From the NCBI GenBank assembly GCA_017428285.1, contig JAFRRE010000176.1, positions 1 to 64,000 of the forward strand: DNA of 64,000 nucleotides, written 5' to 3'. A program made the translations under genes and the position numbers. Shown in pieces: positions 50,775-60,100 of the stretch. This stretch comes from Bacteroidales bacterium (GTDB lineage Bacteria > Bacteroidota > Bacteroidia > Bacteroidales > F082). A model generated the notes under the pieces. That model saw only the letters and a program-made list of their open reading frames with translations, searched no databases and had not been told where the DNA came from. How positions within the stretch are numbered: the stretch's first letter is position 1; the number at the start of each line of letters is the position of its first letter.

Positions 50775-52172
50775 ATGAGCAACAATAGTTTTAAACTGGA
50801 TTTGGGATCTGATAAAGACCGATGGGAACAATTACTCAACGAAATAGATGATGGAAATGTAATCCCTGTAATTGGCCCTGACTTGTTGGTTAATCCCAAG
50901 ATTATAAAAGTTGATGAGAAAGTAGAGCGGAAAGAGAATCTGCATCAACAATTAATTTCATATATCGCAGCACAAACGAATGTCCAATCTTGTCCTCGAA
51001 CATTTTCACAATTAGTTTATGATGAAAACTACAAAAAAATGGTTCGGGATGACAGGAAAATCTACAATCTCATCCATCAGATTCTTAGCAACATCAATCA
51101 AATTGAAGACATAGACAGTAAACCATCCCAATTGCTTAAAGATTTGTTGGGAACCAAGAAATTCCCATTTGTAATCACCACTTCGTTTACTCCTATTGTC
51201 GAGAATACCATGAAAGAGATTTGGGGTAATGTAAATGTACTCAATTTCAATAATGATCCTCAGGGCAGTTCTTTCGAGAAAGGTGGTGACATAAAAAGTC
51301 CTAATGACATGAAGCAACCGACGGTTTACTACATGTTTGGGAAGTTTTGCAATAATAGCAAAGACTCCCGCTTTGTTGTGACAGATAGTGACATGATGAA
51401 ATTCTGCAGTTCATGGATCAAAGGTGATGGCGTCCCAAAAAACCTTACTGAATCCATGAAGAAAAAATATCTGTTGATTCTAGGCAATAATTATTCCGAT
51501 TGGCTTTTCCGGTTTGTCTGGTATGGTTTGCGTTCAACAACAAACGATATGAAATCAGACGTAGTAGTGAACGAAAGCGCAGAAGAGTCATTCAAGCAGT
51601 TCCTCGAACGTTTGGAAACTTTTTTCCAAGAAGACCCTTCCGAAGTGATTAGACGTATTAAAGAAGACATGGAAGTCAGAGCCCTTACGAATGCCATACA
51701 GACCTCTTACGACACCGATGTCTTCATTTCATATTCCCGTAGTGACATAGCTGTCGCAAAGAATCTCTATGAAAAACTGAATGATTCGGGGCTGAAGGTC
51801 TGGTTTGACAATGACAGCATAAAGAAGGCTGAAGACTGGGAGGCTTCAATAGAAAATGGGGTAAAAAAGACACGGCTATTCCTTCCAATCCTATCAAAGA
51901 ATGTCGAACAAGAATCCATCATTCCACATGAGTATCGCACAGAATGGAATATTGCAACTTCACTTTCTTCAAAAATGGGTGGCAGGACCTTTATTGTTCC
52001 TTTTGTCGAAAATGGGTTTGATTTCTACAATCCATTGACAAAGATTCCAAAAGAGTTTTCAAAAAAGAATGCAACTTGGTATTCTAACGAGAATGATTTG
52101 ACTGAAATCACAAATGTGATTCTTCAGGAAATAGCAAGCTTAAAGGATTTGGAAAAGAGAATGAAATCATAA
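50775..52172 (+). CDS. SIR2-like/TIR domain protein, first gene of the STAND-RyR operon
   Basis: Soluble protein of 465 residues. Residues 1-255 match the SIR2-like fold of conflict systems (GNVIPVIGPDLLV, FVITTSFTPIVENTM, LLILGNNYSDWLFRFVWYGL). The usual catalytic Asn-x-Asp and the HG motif are replaced (TSFTP, YMFGKF), so SIR2 NAD cleavage is probably lost. Residues 311-455 are a TIR domain (DVFISYSRSDIAVAKNLYEK, GLKVWFDNDSIKKAEDW, FLPILSKN, then HEYRTEW where TIR NADases carry the catalytic Glu), probably active. TIR enzymes cleave NAD or make signalling nucleotides. The gene is AT-rich compared with its left neighbours and starts a run of seven close genes; the STAND gene follows 14 nt later. 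Confidence 0.88.
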   Translation: MSNNSFKLDLGSDKDRWEQLLNEIDDGNVIPVIGPDLLVNPKIIKVDEKVERKENLHQQLISYIAAQTNVQSCPRTFSQLVYDENYKKMVRDDRKIYNLIHQILSNINQIEDIDSKPSQLLKDLLGTKKFPFVITTSFTPIVENTMKEIWGNVNVLNFNNDPQGSSFEKGGDIKSPNDMKQPTVYYMFGKFCNNSKDSRFVVTDSDMMKFCSSWIKGDGVPKNLTESMKKKYLLILGNNYSDWLFRFVWYGLRSTTNDMKSDVVVNESAEESFKQFLERLETFFQEDPSEVIRRIKEDMEVRALTNAIQTSYDTDVFISYSRSDIAVAKNLYEKLNDSGLKVWFDNDSIKKAEDWEASIENGVKKTRLFLPILSKNVEQESIIPHEYRTEWNIATSLSSKMGGRTFIVPFVENGFDFYNPLTKIPKEFSKKNATWYSNENDLTEITNVILQEIASLKDLEKRMKS

Positions 52173-52186
52173 ATTCAAGGAAGATT

Positions 52187-55100
52187 ATGGAAACAAATGA
52201 CAAATCATATGCTTTAAATGAAACCAACCCTTGGAAAGGTTTAAACTTTTATAAAGAGGGCGAAGTCCTTTATGGCCGTGATGATGAAATCCAGAGCCTC
52301 GCATTGTATGTGATCAACAATATACAAACAGTTCTTTACGGAAAATCAGGAATTGGAAAGTCATCCATAATAAACGCTGGGGTATTCCCTATCGCCAGAA
52401 AAGAGGGGTTGTTTCCTATTCCCATCCGTCTGAAACACGATCAGGACACCACGTATATTGAGCAAATCAGAGCAGCATTTGCAGAATCCGGCATTGGAAT
52501 AAAAGAAATCTTGCCAGCCATTAATGAGCAGGAAGAATCACTTTGGGAGTATCTTCACAGACAAACATTTTATGAGAAAGAGAGCAATGTAGCAGTTCGT
52601 CCATTAATCGTGTTGGATCAATTTGAAGAATTCTTCACCCTTCAACACAACGAGAGCAAGAAGAAAGCATTCTTTTCCGAACTGGCTGATTTGCTCAACG
52701 AAGTAACGCCACAGTATATCATCAAAGCCAAAAATGAGGCCGACACAGGGCTGGAAAAACAATCTGCCAACGACAATTCAGGCTTCGTTTTGGATTTGGG
52801 CCAAAGTGAGCCAGAAGAAACAGCCGAGTACATTACAGACTCCTTGTTCAATATTGTTTTCACCATCCGTGAGGACTTTCTCTCCTATTTGGAACGCTAC
52901 ACCAAATTCATTCCTGTAATGAAATCCAATCGCTATGCTCTATTGCCTCTTAACGAAGAGCAAGCGAAGGATGTCATCATGAAACCAATTCCCGGTTTGG
53001 TTGATATTGATGTTGCGAAACTCATTATCCAAAAAGTCACAGGAAGAACTGATTTTAATCTTGGAAACGCCCCTGAGATTGATGTTGACGCTGCAGTACT
53101 TTCACTATATCTTAGCCGTCTATATCTAAAAAAGGGTAAAGGTAACGCCATCACTGCTGAATTGGTCGATTTGTCAAGCAGAGACATCATCAAGGATTTT
53201 TACGAGGAGTCGGTATCCGATCTGCCAGAAACAGATGTCGAAAAAATTGAAGACCAACTGCTTACATATGACGGTCGTCGTAATAATGTATCATGGAATG
53301 ACCTCATAAGCGAAGGCGTTTCTGAAAAGTCCATTTACACGTTGGTTGAAGACAAGAAACTTCTGCGGCAATTCAGTTATCAGGATGATATTCGCATTGA
53401 GTTTATGCACGACATCCTTTGCCCTGTCGTTGATGAACGCATAGAAAAGCGCGAGCAACTAGCAAAGGAGAGAGAGCAAAAGAAGAAGGAAGAAGAAGAA
53501 AAGGCGCGCCGAGAGAAAGAGCGTCAGGTTCAAGAAGAAAAGCTGAAGAAGGCAGAAGAGGAGAAGCAACTTCTGATACGCAAACAAGAGCTCCAAGAAG
53601 AAGAGAACAAACTATTACAACGCAAACAAGAAGAAGAACGCCTTAGGCAAGAAAGGGAAAAGAGGGAAATTGAAGAAAAAGCCATCGCCGAAAAAGAAGC
53701 GATGGAAAGAAAAGCGTTAAGCATAAAAAAGAGGAATCGTAGATATATGCTTGCCGCAGCGGGTATTGTCCTTTTTGTTGTTGGATATTTTTTCTTTGAT
53801 AAGTTTTGGAATGATCGAGTCTTTTCCGAAAATTACGCACGGTTCGAGACAATAAACGGGTGGCCTAAGGGAATAGGCAAATTGACCGACAAAGAGTGCG
53901 AACATACTCCATTGTACTATAAACTAAGTTACAAAGGCTATAAAAACAGAAGATGCTATACTGATGTTGAAGTCATGTCTTCAAACGAACGTTTGCCGAA
54001 CTACTGCCGAATTCCGATGTTGGAATGGGCTGATGATGAAGAATCTGACAGCAAAGCCAAACAACTTAACGACATTCTTCGCCAAGTCGTTAGAATTCAC
54101 TTTTTGTCAAACGAGGAAAGTGATGACATTAGCAGAGAAGAATGGTTCGGGAAGAATGACAAGATGTTAATGGCCATCAATTATTTCCACCAGCCCAACG
54201 GTGGTGCATGGGCCCAATTCTATACTCCCAATGGAGAAAACATGGAAATCAGAAGCAATCATATCGATCGTCTCAAACTTTCATGGGATTCTGCCGGACA
54301 CATTGAATCGGCCATGTACTACGATGAAAAACAAGTTCCCCGCGACATAATCGAACAAAATAATATCAAAGGTTATTTCTGGGAGCGAATAGGGACTGAT
54401 AGTATTATTCAATACATGCTGAATGAATTTGGCCTTCCCATTACACAATCGGCATACAATACTACAATGACAATAAATAAGAATAATACCACAGACATTA
54501 GATACTTCAAGTCAGCCCGAATTGGAGATGCTCAGATGAAGGAAGTTGCCTGTGAAAACGGGGTTTCAAGAATGGTTATTAATGGCGACTCAATATTACT
54601 ATTTGAGCTCAATAAAACAGTTCCAACAGCAACAAGAACCATTGAGAGGGATCCCCAAGGTAATACCAAAAAAATTGAAACAAAAGGCAAAACCACATTC
54701 GGTTTTCCTAATTTCATAAATTATGAATATGAAAAGGGGCTCATTTCAAAAGAAGAATGGTTGGCAGACAATAACGGCACCCCCTTTTGCAAGGATTCCA
54801 CTTTGATTTATAAGTGGGAATACCGTTATGATGAAAACGCATCTATCATAGAAGAAAAATTTACAAACATAAATGATATAGTAGCTTATCATTATAAAAC
54901 TAGCAGAAATATAATAAGAGACGATACTATTACTACTTATGAAATGCTGGACATCAACAAAACGCCCCATTATTTTGTCCAGATTGATACCGTTAGTAAT
55001 AGCCACTCTTCTACTACTTTTTATGGCAAAGATAAAGTTCTTATTAATAATTATATATTAGCAGGAAGCGACTCTCTTTTGGTGCATCGGGTTGTAACTT

Positions 55101-55942
55101 CTAAAACAGAGAACCTCATCACAAAAGAATACTATGTTTATGACTCGCACACTGTTATTCCTATGCCAACCAGTTACGTAGATAGCACATATGCAAAAAC
55201 ATACTTTAGACGAATCGAGGAGTATGACAATGCAGGAAATATGACATCATTGCGTATAGAAGACCAAGAAGGTACGATTATTAAAAGCATGATGTATTTT
55301 ATTCAAAACGGGCAACCGATAGGACGTGCAGTTAAAGGTATAGACGGCAATCCTGTAAGATGTGACAAGTGGGAAGAAGAAGGTTTTTTGTATTACAAAT
55401 TCTATTACTGCAGGAACCGTGATAAAAATTTATCTGCAATTACGGCTGTGGATGAATGGGATCATAGGAGTGCCATTTGGAATGGAGAGGCATATTTATG
55501 TGCAATACCATATCGTTTTAAAGGCAAAGACATTATTGTACAAGATAATGATCCATGGGAAACGACAATATATAACACTTATGAACAATTGGTTTTTATC
55601 AGAGACACCTTAATGTCCAGTTTTAAAATCCCATATATACATGTTTTATCCAATAAAAGCAAAATGTATAATAACGGTGAAGGGATAATTGACGGAGACA
55701 GAGTAGTGGAATTTGGGAATTGGAGATATGGGCAAACTCAAACTGAGTTTGAGAAAGAATGGTTTTCGGTATTACGAAACAAGGCATCTGTTCATATTGT
55801 TGTTTTAAGGCCGATTCCTTCTTCTTATCTAAAAAAAGAATTCAATATAACAATCTCAAAAAACGAAGAGTTTCTAATAGAACCTCACATCTTGCATTTG
55901 ACAGTAAATGAATATGATTTTATTAAAGAATTTTTAAAATAG
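52187..55942 (+). CDS. Membrane-anchored STAND ATPase with large C-terminal sensor domain
   Basis: Protein of 1251 residues. N-terminal STAND (nSTAND1-type) NTPase: NPWKGLNFYKEGEVLYGRDD, Walker A LYGKSGIGKSSIINAG (residues 45-60), Walker B PLIVLDQFEEFF. A charged coiled coil (about 418-512, repeats of KEREQKKKEEEEK) leads to one membrane helix (MLAAAGIVLFVVGYFFF, about 520-537). The basic RNRR before the helix puts the ATPase inside. The 700-residue C-terminus is then periplasmic; it has YYDEKQVPRDIIEQN-type repeats similar in style to the two following genes, but no domain I can name. STAND proteins switch by ligand-driven oligomerisation. The sensor would here be outside the cytoplasm, which is unusual for a defence STAND. 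Confidence 0.88.
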   Translation: METNDKSYALNETNPWKGLNFYKEGEVLYGRDDEIQSLALYVINNIQTVLYGKSGIGKSSIINAGVFPIARKEGLFPIPIRLKHDQDTTYIEQIRAAFAESGIGIKEILPAINEQEESLWEYLHRQTFYEKESNVAVRPLIVLDQFEEFFTLQHNESKKKAFFSELADLLNEVTPQYIIKAKNEADTGLEKQSANDNSGFVLDLGQSEPEETAEYITDSLFNIVFTIREDFLSYLERYTKFIPVMKSNRYALLPLNEEQAKDVIMKPIPGLVDIDVAKLIIQKVTGRTDFNLGNAPEIDVDAAVLSLYLSRLYLKKGKGNAITAELVDLSSRDIIKDFYEESVSDLPETDVEKIEDQLLTYDGRRNNVSWNDLISEGVSEKSIYTLVEDKKLLRQFSYQDDIRIEFMHDILCPVVDERIEKREQLAKEREQKKKEEEEKARREKERQVQEEKLKKAEEEKQLLIRKQELQEEENKLLQRKQEEERLRQEREKREIEEKAIAEKEAMERKALSIKKRNRRYMLAAAGIVLFVVGYFFFDKFWNDRVFSENYARFETINGWPKGIGKLTDKECEHTPLYYKLSYKGYKNRRCYTDVEVMSSNERLPNYCRIPMLEWADDEESDSKAKQLNDILRQVVRIHFLSNEESDDISREEWFGKNDKMLMAINYFHQPNGGAWAQFYTPNGENMEIRSNHIDRLKLSWDSAGHIESAMYYDEKQVPRDIIEQNNIKGYFWERIGTDSIIQYMLNEFGLPITQSAYNTTMTINKNNTTDIRYFKSARIGDAQMKEVACENGVSRMVINGDSILLFELNKTVPTATRTIERDPQGNTKKIETKGKTTFGFPNFINYEYEKGLISKEEWLADNNGTPFCKDSTLIYKWEYRYDENASIIEEKFTNINDIVAYHYKTSRNIIRDDTITTYEMLDINKTPHYFVQIDTVSNSHSSTTFYGKDKVLINNYILAGSDSLLVHRVVTSKTENLITKEYYVYDSHTVIPMPTSYVDSTYAKTYFRRIEEYDNAGNMTSLRIEDQEGTIIKSMMYFIQNGQPIGRAVKGIDGNPVRCDKWEEEGFLYYKFYYCRNRDKNLSAITAVDEWDHRSAIWNGEAYLCAIPYRFKGKDIIVQDNDPWETTIYNTYEQLVFIRDTLMSSFKIPYIHVLSNKSKMYNNGEGIIDGDRVVEFGNWRYGQTQTEFEKEWFSVLRNKASVHIVVLRPIPSSYLKKEFNITISKNEEFLIEPHILHLTVNEYDFIKEFLK

Positions 55943-55954
55943 TTAGATAAAATT

Positions 55955-57169
55955 ATGAAAAAGCTTATTATTGTATTATTTATGTTTTTATGCGTTCAGA
56001 CAATACAAGCGCAGCATAATATTCGTCAAGTATCAACCTTAAACACAAATGGTACTACATCAAAGGACCATGTACCAACTATGAATAATAATGCAAAGTT
56101 TTCGGCGCAGACATTAAGAAATCTTGAGGAAATAGCACGTGCAAAAAACATTCCTCAGAATTCGAGTGAACCTGTTTCCATAGAGGTCTCAATCATGCAG
56201 AATGAGTTTTCATCGGAAGCAATTCTATTTGGTGATGTTATTCGTCGTTATACTTGGCTTGAAGGCCTTGGAGAGCCAATTTCACAATCAGAAGCGAATC
56301 ATCTTCCTTATTACTATCGATTGTCTATGAAAAATGATGCTGGGCATTACCAACTTGTTGAAGCCTTACATGGTACATCATTGACATCTTCTCATCCATT
56401 AAGCACTTATATTCTAGACAAAGAAAATGATATAAACGACAAGAATAAAGAATGGCGAGAAAAACTGTTAACAGTTGGACAATGGGTATTCTATTCTGAT
56501 CTTTCTGGGGAAAATGTTGTAGAAGAAAGGGCATACGAAGCAAAAGAGAAAAACGCCAAACTCATCTATTCCATGCAACCGGTTCGTAATGACTCAAGCC
56601 ACGTCACGATAGCGTACACCGATTCCTACGGCTATCCGGCAGACATGAATGAAGATTACAGATTTACTTACGGAAGTGTGGTCTATATCACATACGATAA
56701 ACAAGGATTCGACTCCATCATAGACTACCTTGATGGAGAAGGCTATCGTAAGCCCAATACTAACGGTGTAGACCAAACAAGAAATGTGTATGATGACAAA
56801 GGGCGGCTTTTATTAATTACATCAAATAACTGTGTAGGAGATTATGCGATAGACAATTGGGGTAACTGTGGCATAAAATACAGTTACAACGACAAGATGA
56901 ACACTTATTCTAAAATTTGTGTTGACAAAGATCTCAACCCCATGCGAATGCCTCCTATTCGCGCAGGTATTGAAGATACCTATATAAGATGCGACATAAA
57001 GAAAGACCAATGGGGACGCGAAATAGAAGCAATCATGCTAACGGCAGAAGGCGAAAAAGATGCCACAATGGCAGGCATACACCGAATAACTTATTCCTAT
57101 ACAAATGATGGAAGGTTACAGAAAAAAAGTTATTATGATATTAACGGTAATCCCATGATTATAAAATGA
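55955..57169 (+). CDS. Secreted protein A of the operon (YD-like repeats)
   Basis: Protein of 404 residues with signal peptide MKKLIIVLFMFLCVQTIQAQ. From residue about 110 it aligns with the first part of the next gene product: a region with SYGYPADMNEDYRFTYGSVV, then YDDKGRLLLIT, AIDNWGNCGIKYSYN, DLNPMRMPPIRAG and a final HRITYSYTNDGRLQKKSYYD. The short strands of the type YD-x-x-G-R recall YD/RHS repeats, which bind or wrap partners. It overlaps the next gene by 4 nt (ATGA). The paralogy suggests duplication. I do not recognise a family. Confidence 0.75.
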   Translation: MKKLIIVLFMFLCVQTIQAQHNIRQVSTLNTNGTTSKDHVPTMNNNAKFSAQTLRNLEEIARAKNIPQNSSEPVSIEVSIMQNEFSSEAILFGDVIRRYTWLEGLGEPISQSEANHLPYYYRLSMKNDAGHYQLVEALHGTSLTSSHPLSTYILDKENDINDKNKEWREKLLTVGQWVFYSDLSGENVVEERAYEAKEKNAKLIYSMQPVRNDSSHVTIAYTDSYGYPADMNEDYRFTYGSVVYITYDKQGFDSIIDYLDGEGYRKPNTNGVDQTRNVYDDKGRLLLITSNNCVGDYAIDNWGNCGIKYSYNDKMNTYSKICVDKDLNPMRMPPIRAGIEDTYIRCDIKKDQWGREIEAIMLTAEGEKDATMAGIHRITYSYTNDGRLQKKSYYDINGNPMIIK

Positions 57170-60100
57170 ATACAGATATGAAGAAACTATTTACATGCAT
57201 AGCCTTTATAGCCCTCTCACTACTGACTGCATCTGCACAGTCAAGACTTAGCCAAGGCAAGGTCATCAGCAAAGCGCCCAATACCAGTCATTCCAATGTG
57301 AAAAAGAAAATCAATGGTTTGGAAAAAGCGTCCAACAAGAGTTTTCGCGCGAAAAGTGTAAAAGACGGCAACAAGGTCGTAGGATTTGATACAGTATTAT
57401 GCATCCAGACCAAAAAGCAACATGGATGGTTTGCCCCATTGGATACCATTACAAATGAAGTTGCGAAACATCGTGGAACTCATTTCCGTTTCACTAAAAA
57501 AAACAAGGCAGGGCATTGGCTCAAAATGGAATGCCTTGATTCATATGGTCACTATGTAAAAGGAATGATGTCGCCATATATTCTTAAACTCGGTTCTGCT
57601 GTGGAATCTGATGAAAAAGCAAACTCTGATTGGGTGGAAATGCTAAAGACTGCCTGTATTTGGGAATTTATTGCAGACTATACAGGCCAAACAATTGTAC
57701 AAGAACGTGCCTATGATGAAAACATGAATATTATCTTCACTTTCTCTCGCGTTCCTATTGGAAACAATCAATACAACTGTTCTTATAAAGATTCCTATGG
57801 ACTTCCTGCAGAGATGCGCAATGATGAAGACTACACTTATGGAACACTCGTAAGAATCACCGAAGACAGATGGGGTAACGACTCTGTAATCCAATATTTA
57901 GACGCAAAAGGATTGCCCAAACTGAATTCGGATGGCGCAGGAATGCAAGTTTATATCCAGGATGAATACGGGCACCTTCTCAAGCAGCAATCACGTAATC
58001 TCGATGGAACTTTAGCCATTGATAATTGGGGTAACTGTGGTGTTGAATATGTATGGAACAGCAACCATGATATCGAAAGCGCAACATATATGGACGACCA
58101 GTGGAGGCCAATGAGAATGCCTGCTATTCGTGGTGTGGACGGACACGAGAATGTTATCACTACCAATTATAAATATGACAAATACAGGCGACAAATAGAA
58201 GAGTATTACACGGATTCATTGGGAGAATCGGATGTTAACGCTTTGGGAACCCATAGAATAGTATACGAATTTGACGATAAAGGCCATATCATCAAACAGT
58301 GCGGTTATGATGAGAATGGTATTCTATCACCAATTGATAAATCTCAAGACGCTATAGAATTGCTATCATACGATAGCGATGGCCGACTTCTATCTGCAAT
58401 CTTTTTGGACAAAAACAACAAACCAAATTCAACTGCAGGATACATGTCTAAACTGATAAAGAGATATGACGGGGTTGGTAATCAAATCTCAGAAGAAAGA
58501 TATTCGGCCGAGTCTGGGGAAGAGAGACTATCCTATTTATATAGAAAAGACGATGGCTGTGAATATACGCAATGGGATGATGGTTCTTATAGGATTGACT
58601 CTCTTGACTCAAAAGGCCGGACAACCTTTATTGGTTTTTACAATGCTACCGGTTCGCATGAAATGATTGGTGGTAGAGCATTTGAACGTCATTCATACAT
58701 AGATGAAGAGAAAAGGACTACGCAAACAGAAATAAACTTTGATTTGAATGGCAACAAAGTGAATGTTGACGGCATTTGCAAAACTATCACTCTATCTGAC
58801 TCTCTTAGTTGGACTTGTACAAAATGGCGTTATGACAAAGACAACAATCTTATAGAAACATTCATCCATCAATACGACAAAGGGTTTAATAGAATACTAT
58901 CACAAGACGATGCTAATTCTTTTGGCATAAAATCAAGATGCGGTGGCTCTTCCTTGGTTAGATATTATACTGGCGATATAGTTTATAACCAAAAGGGATA
59001 TTTTGCATCCTTACTTGGCCGTGATGAATTTGGCGAGCCTGATTATATAACATCCAGTTCAATCACGTATTATTATAGCAAGACTTCACCAAATGGCGAT
59101 ACGAAGTTTTACGATGAAGACAATGATGAAATAGAAGATGTTGATGAATTAAAAGACAAACTTCCCAAAGTAATGACAATTGAAGTTGTGGACAGTAGCG
59201 CATACGCAGTAGGATTGCGCGACAATGACATCATTTTACTCTATGGTGATTACTCGGTCGATATTGAAGCATTAGATTCGACTTTAGTGTCTTATTTTCA
59301 ATTTAGACGTGATTGGTCATTACGCTCCATCCTAGATGCCAAGAAAAGCAAAAGGATGGTCGTATTCCGAATCGAAGACGCATCAAAAAACAGATACGGA
59401 CTTGTGGAAATAAAAAATCTTTTGGGCACACCTTCTGAGATAGGCTTTATTCCTCATATTCGGTATCTAACAAAAAAGCAACTTGCCAGAATACAAGGAT
59501 CTGTAAGGAATAACATCCTGAGCGACACTCCCCTTTTGTCGAAATCGGACTATGGCAAACCTATTAGTGAAGGAAACAACTACATTCTTATGGCATATAC
59601 GGAAATGTATCGAGGGGTCAGATATGAACCGTACGCCGTTCAAGTTACTGACCCTGCAATAGTCATAGGTGCTTGCATTAAAGACAGAAATATGTATTGG
59701 AATATGACAGACGGTGAAAACACAGAAACCTTCGAAGAAATGCTTAATTCAAGAAAAAAGGAGGCAGATTCATATCCCAAGATGTATTATTGGCTCACAA
59801 AGGACATGGACAATGTCATCCGCATGGATCTAAAGAAACAGGCAGTATACACTCATTTGTTTGACACAAGGATTTCGGATGAAGATTACGCTCTTCTTTT
59901 GGATTTGAACATGCCGATTCAATCTGAAATAGAATCTATACGCAAGGCTCCATCAACAATAAAAAGCAAACGTCTGTATGGACAATGGAAGATTGTTAAA
60001 GAATCAGAAAATGATTATTCTCCGGATGGGTATTTCTATTTGACTAAAGATGGCACTTGCCAAGGGACCTTGGTGACATATGGTAAAATAACCTTCAAAG

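Noticed and set aside
50775..52172. Thoeris (ThsA/ThsB) system
   Set aside because: SIR2-like and TIR domains are fused in one protein, the SIR2 residues are altered, and no SLOG domain is present. The neighbours do not match a Thoeris locus.
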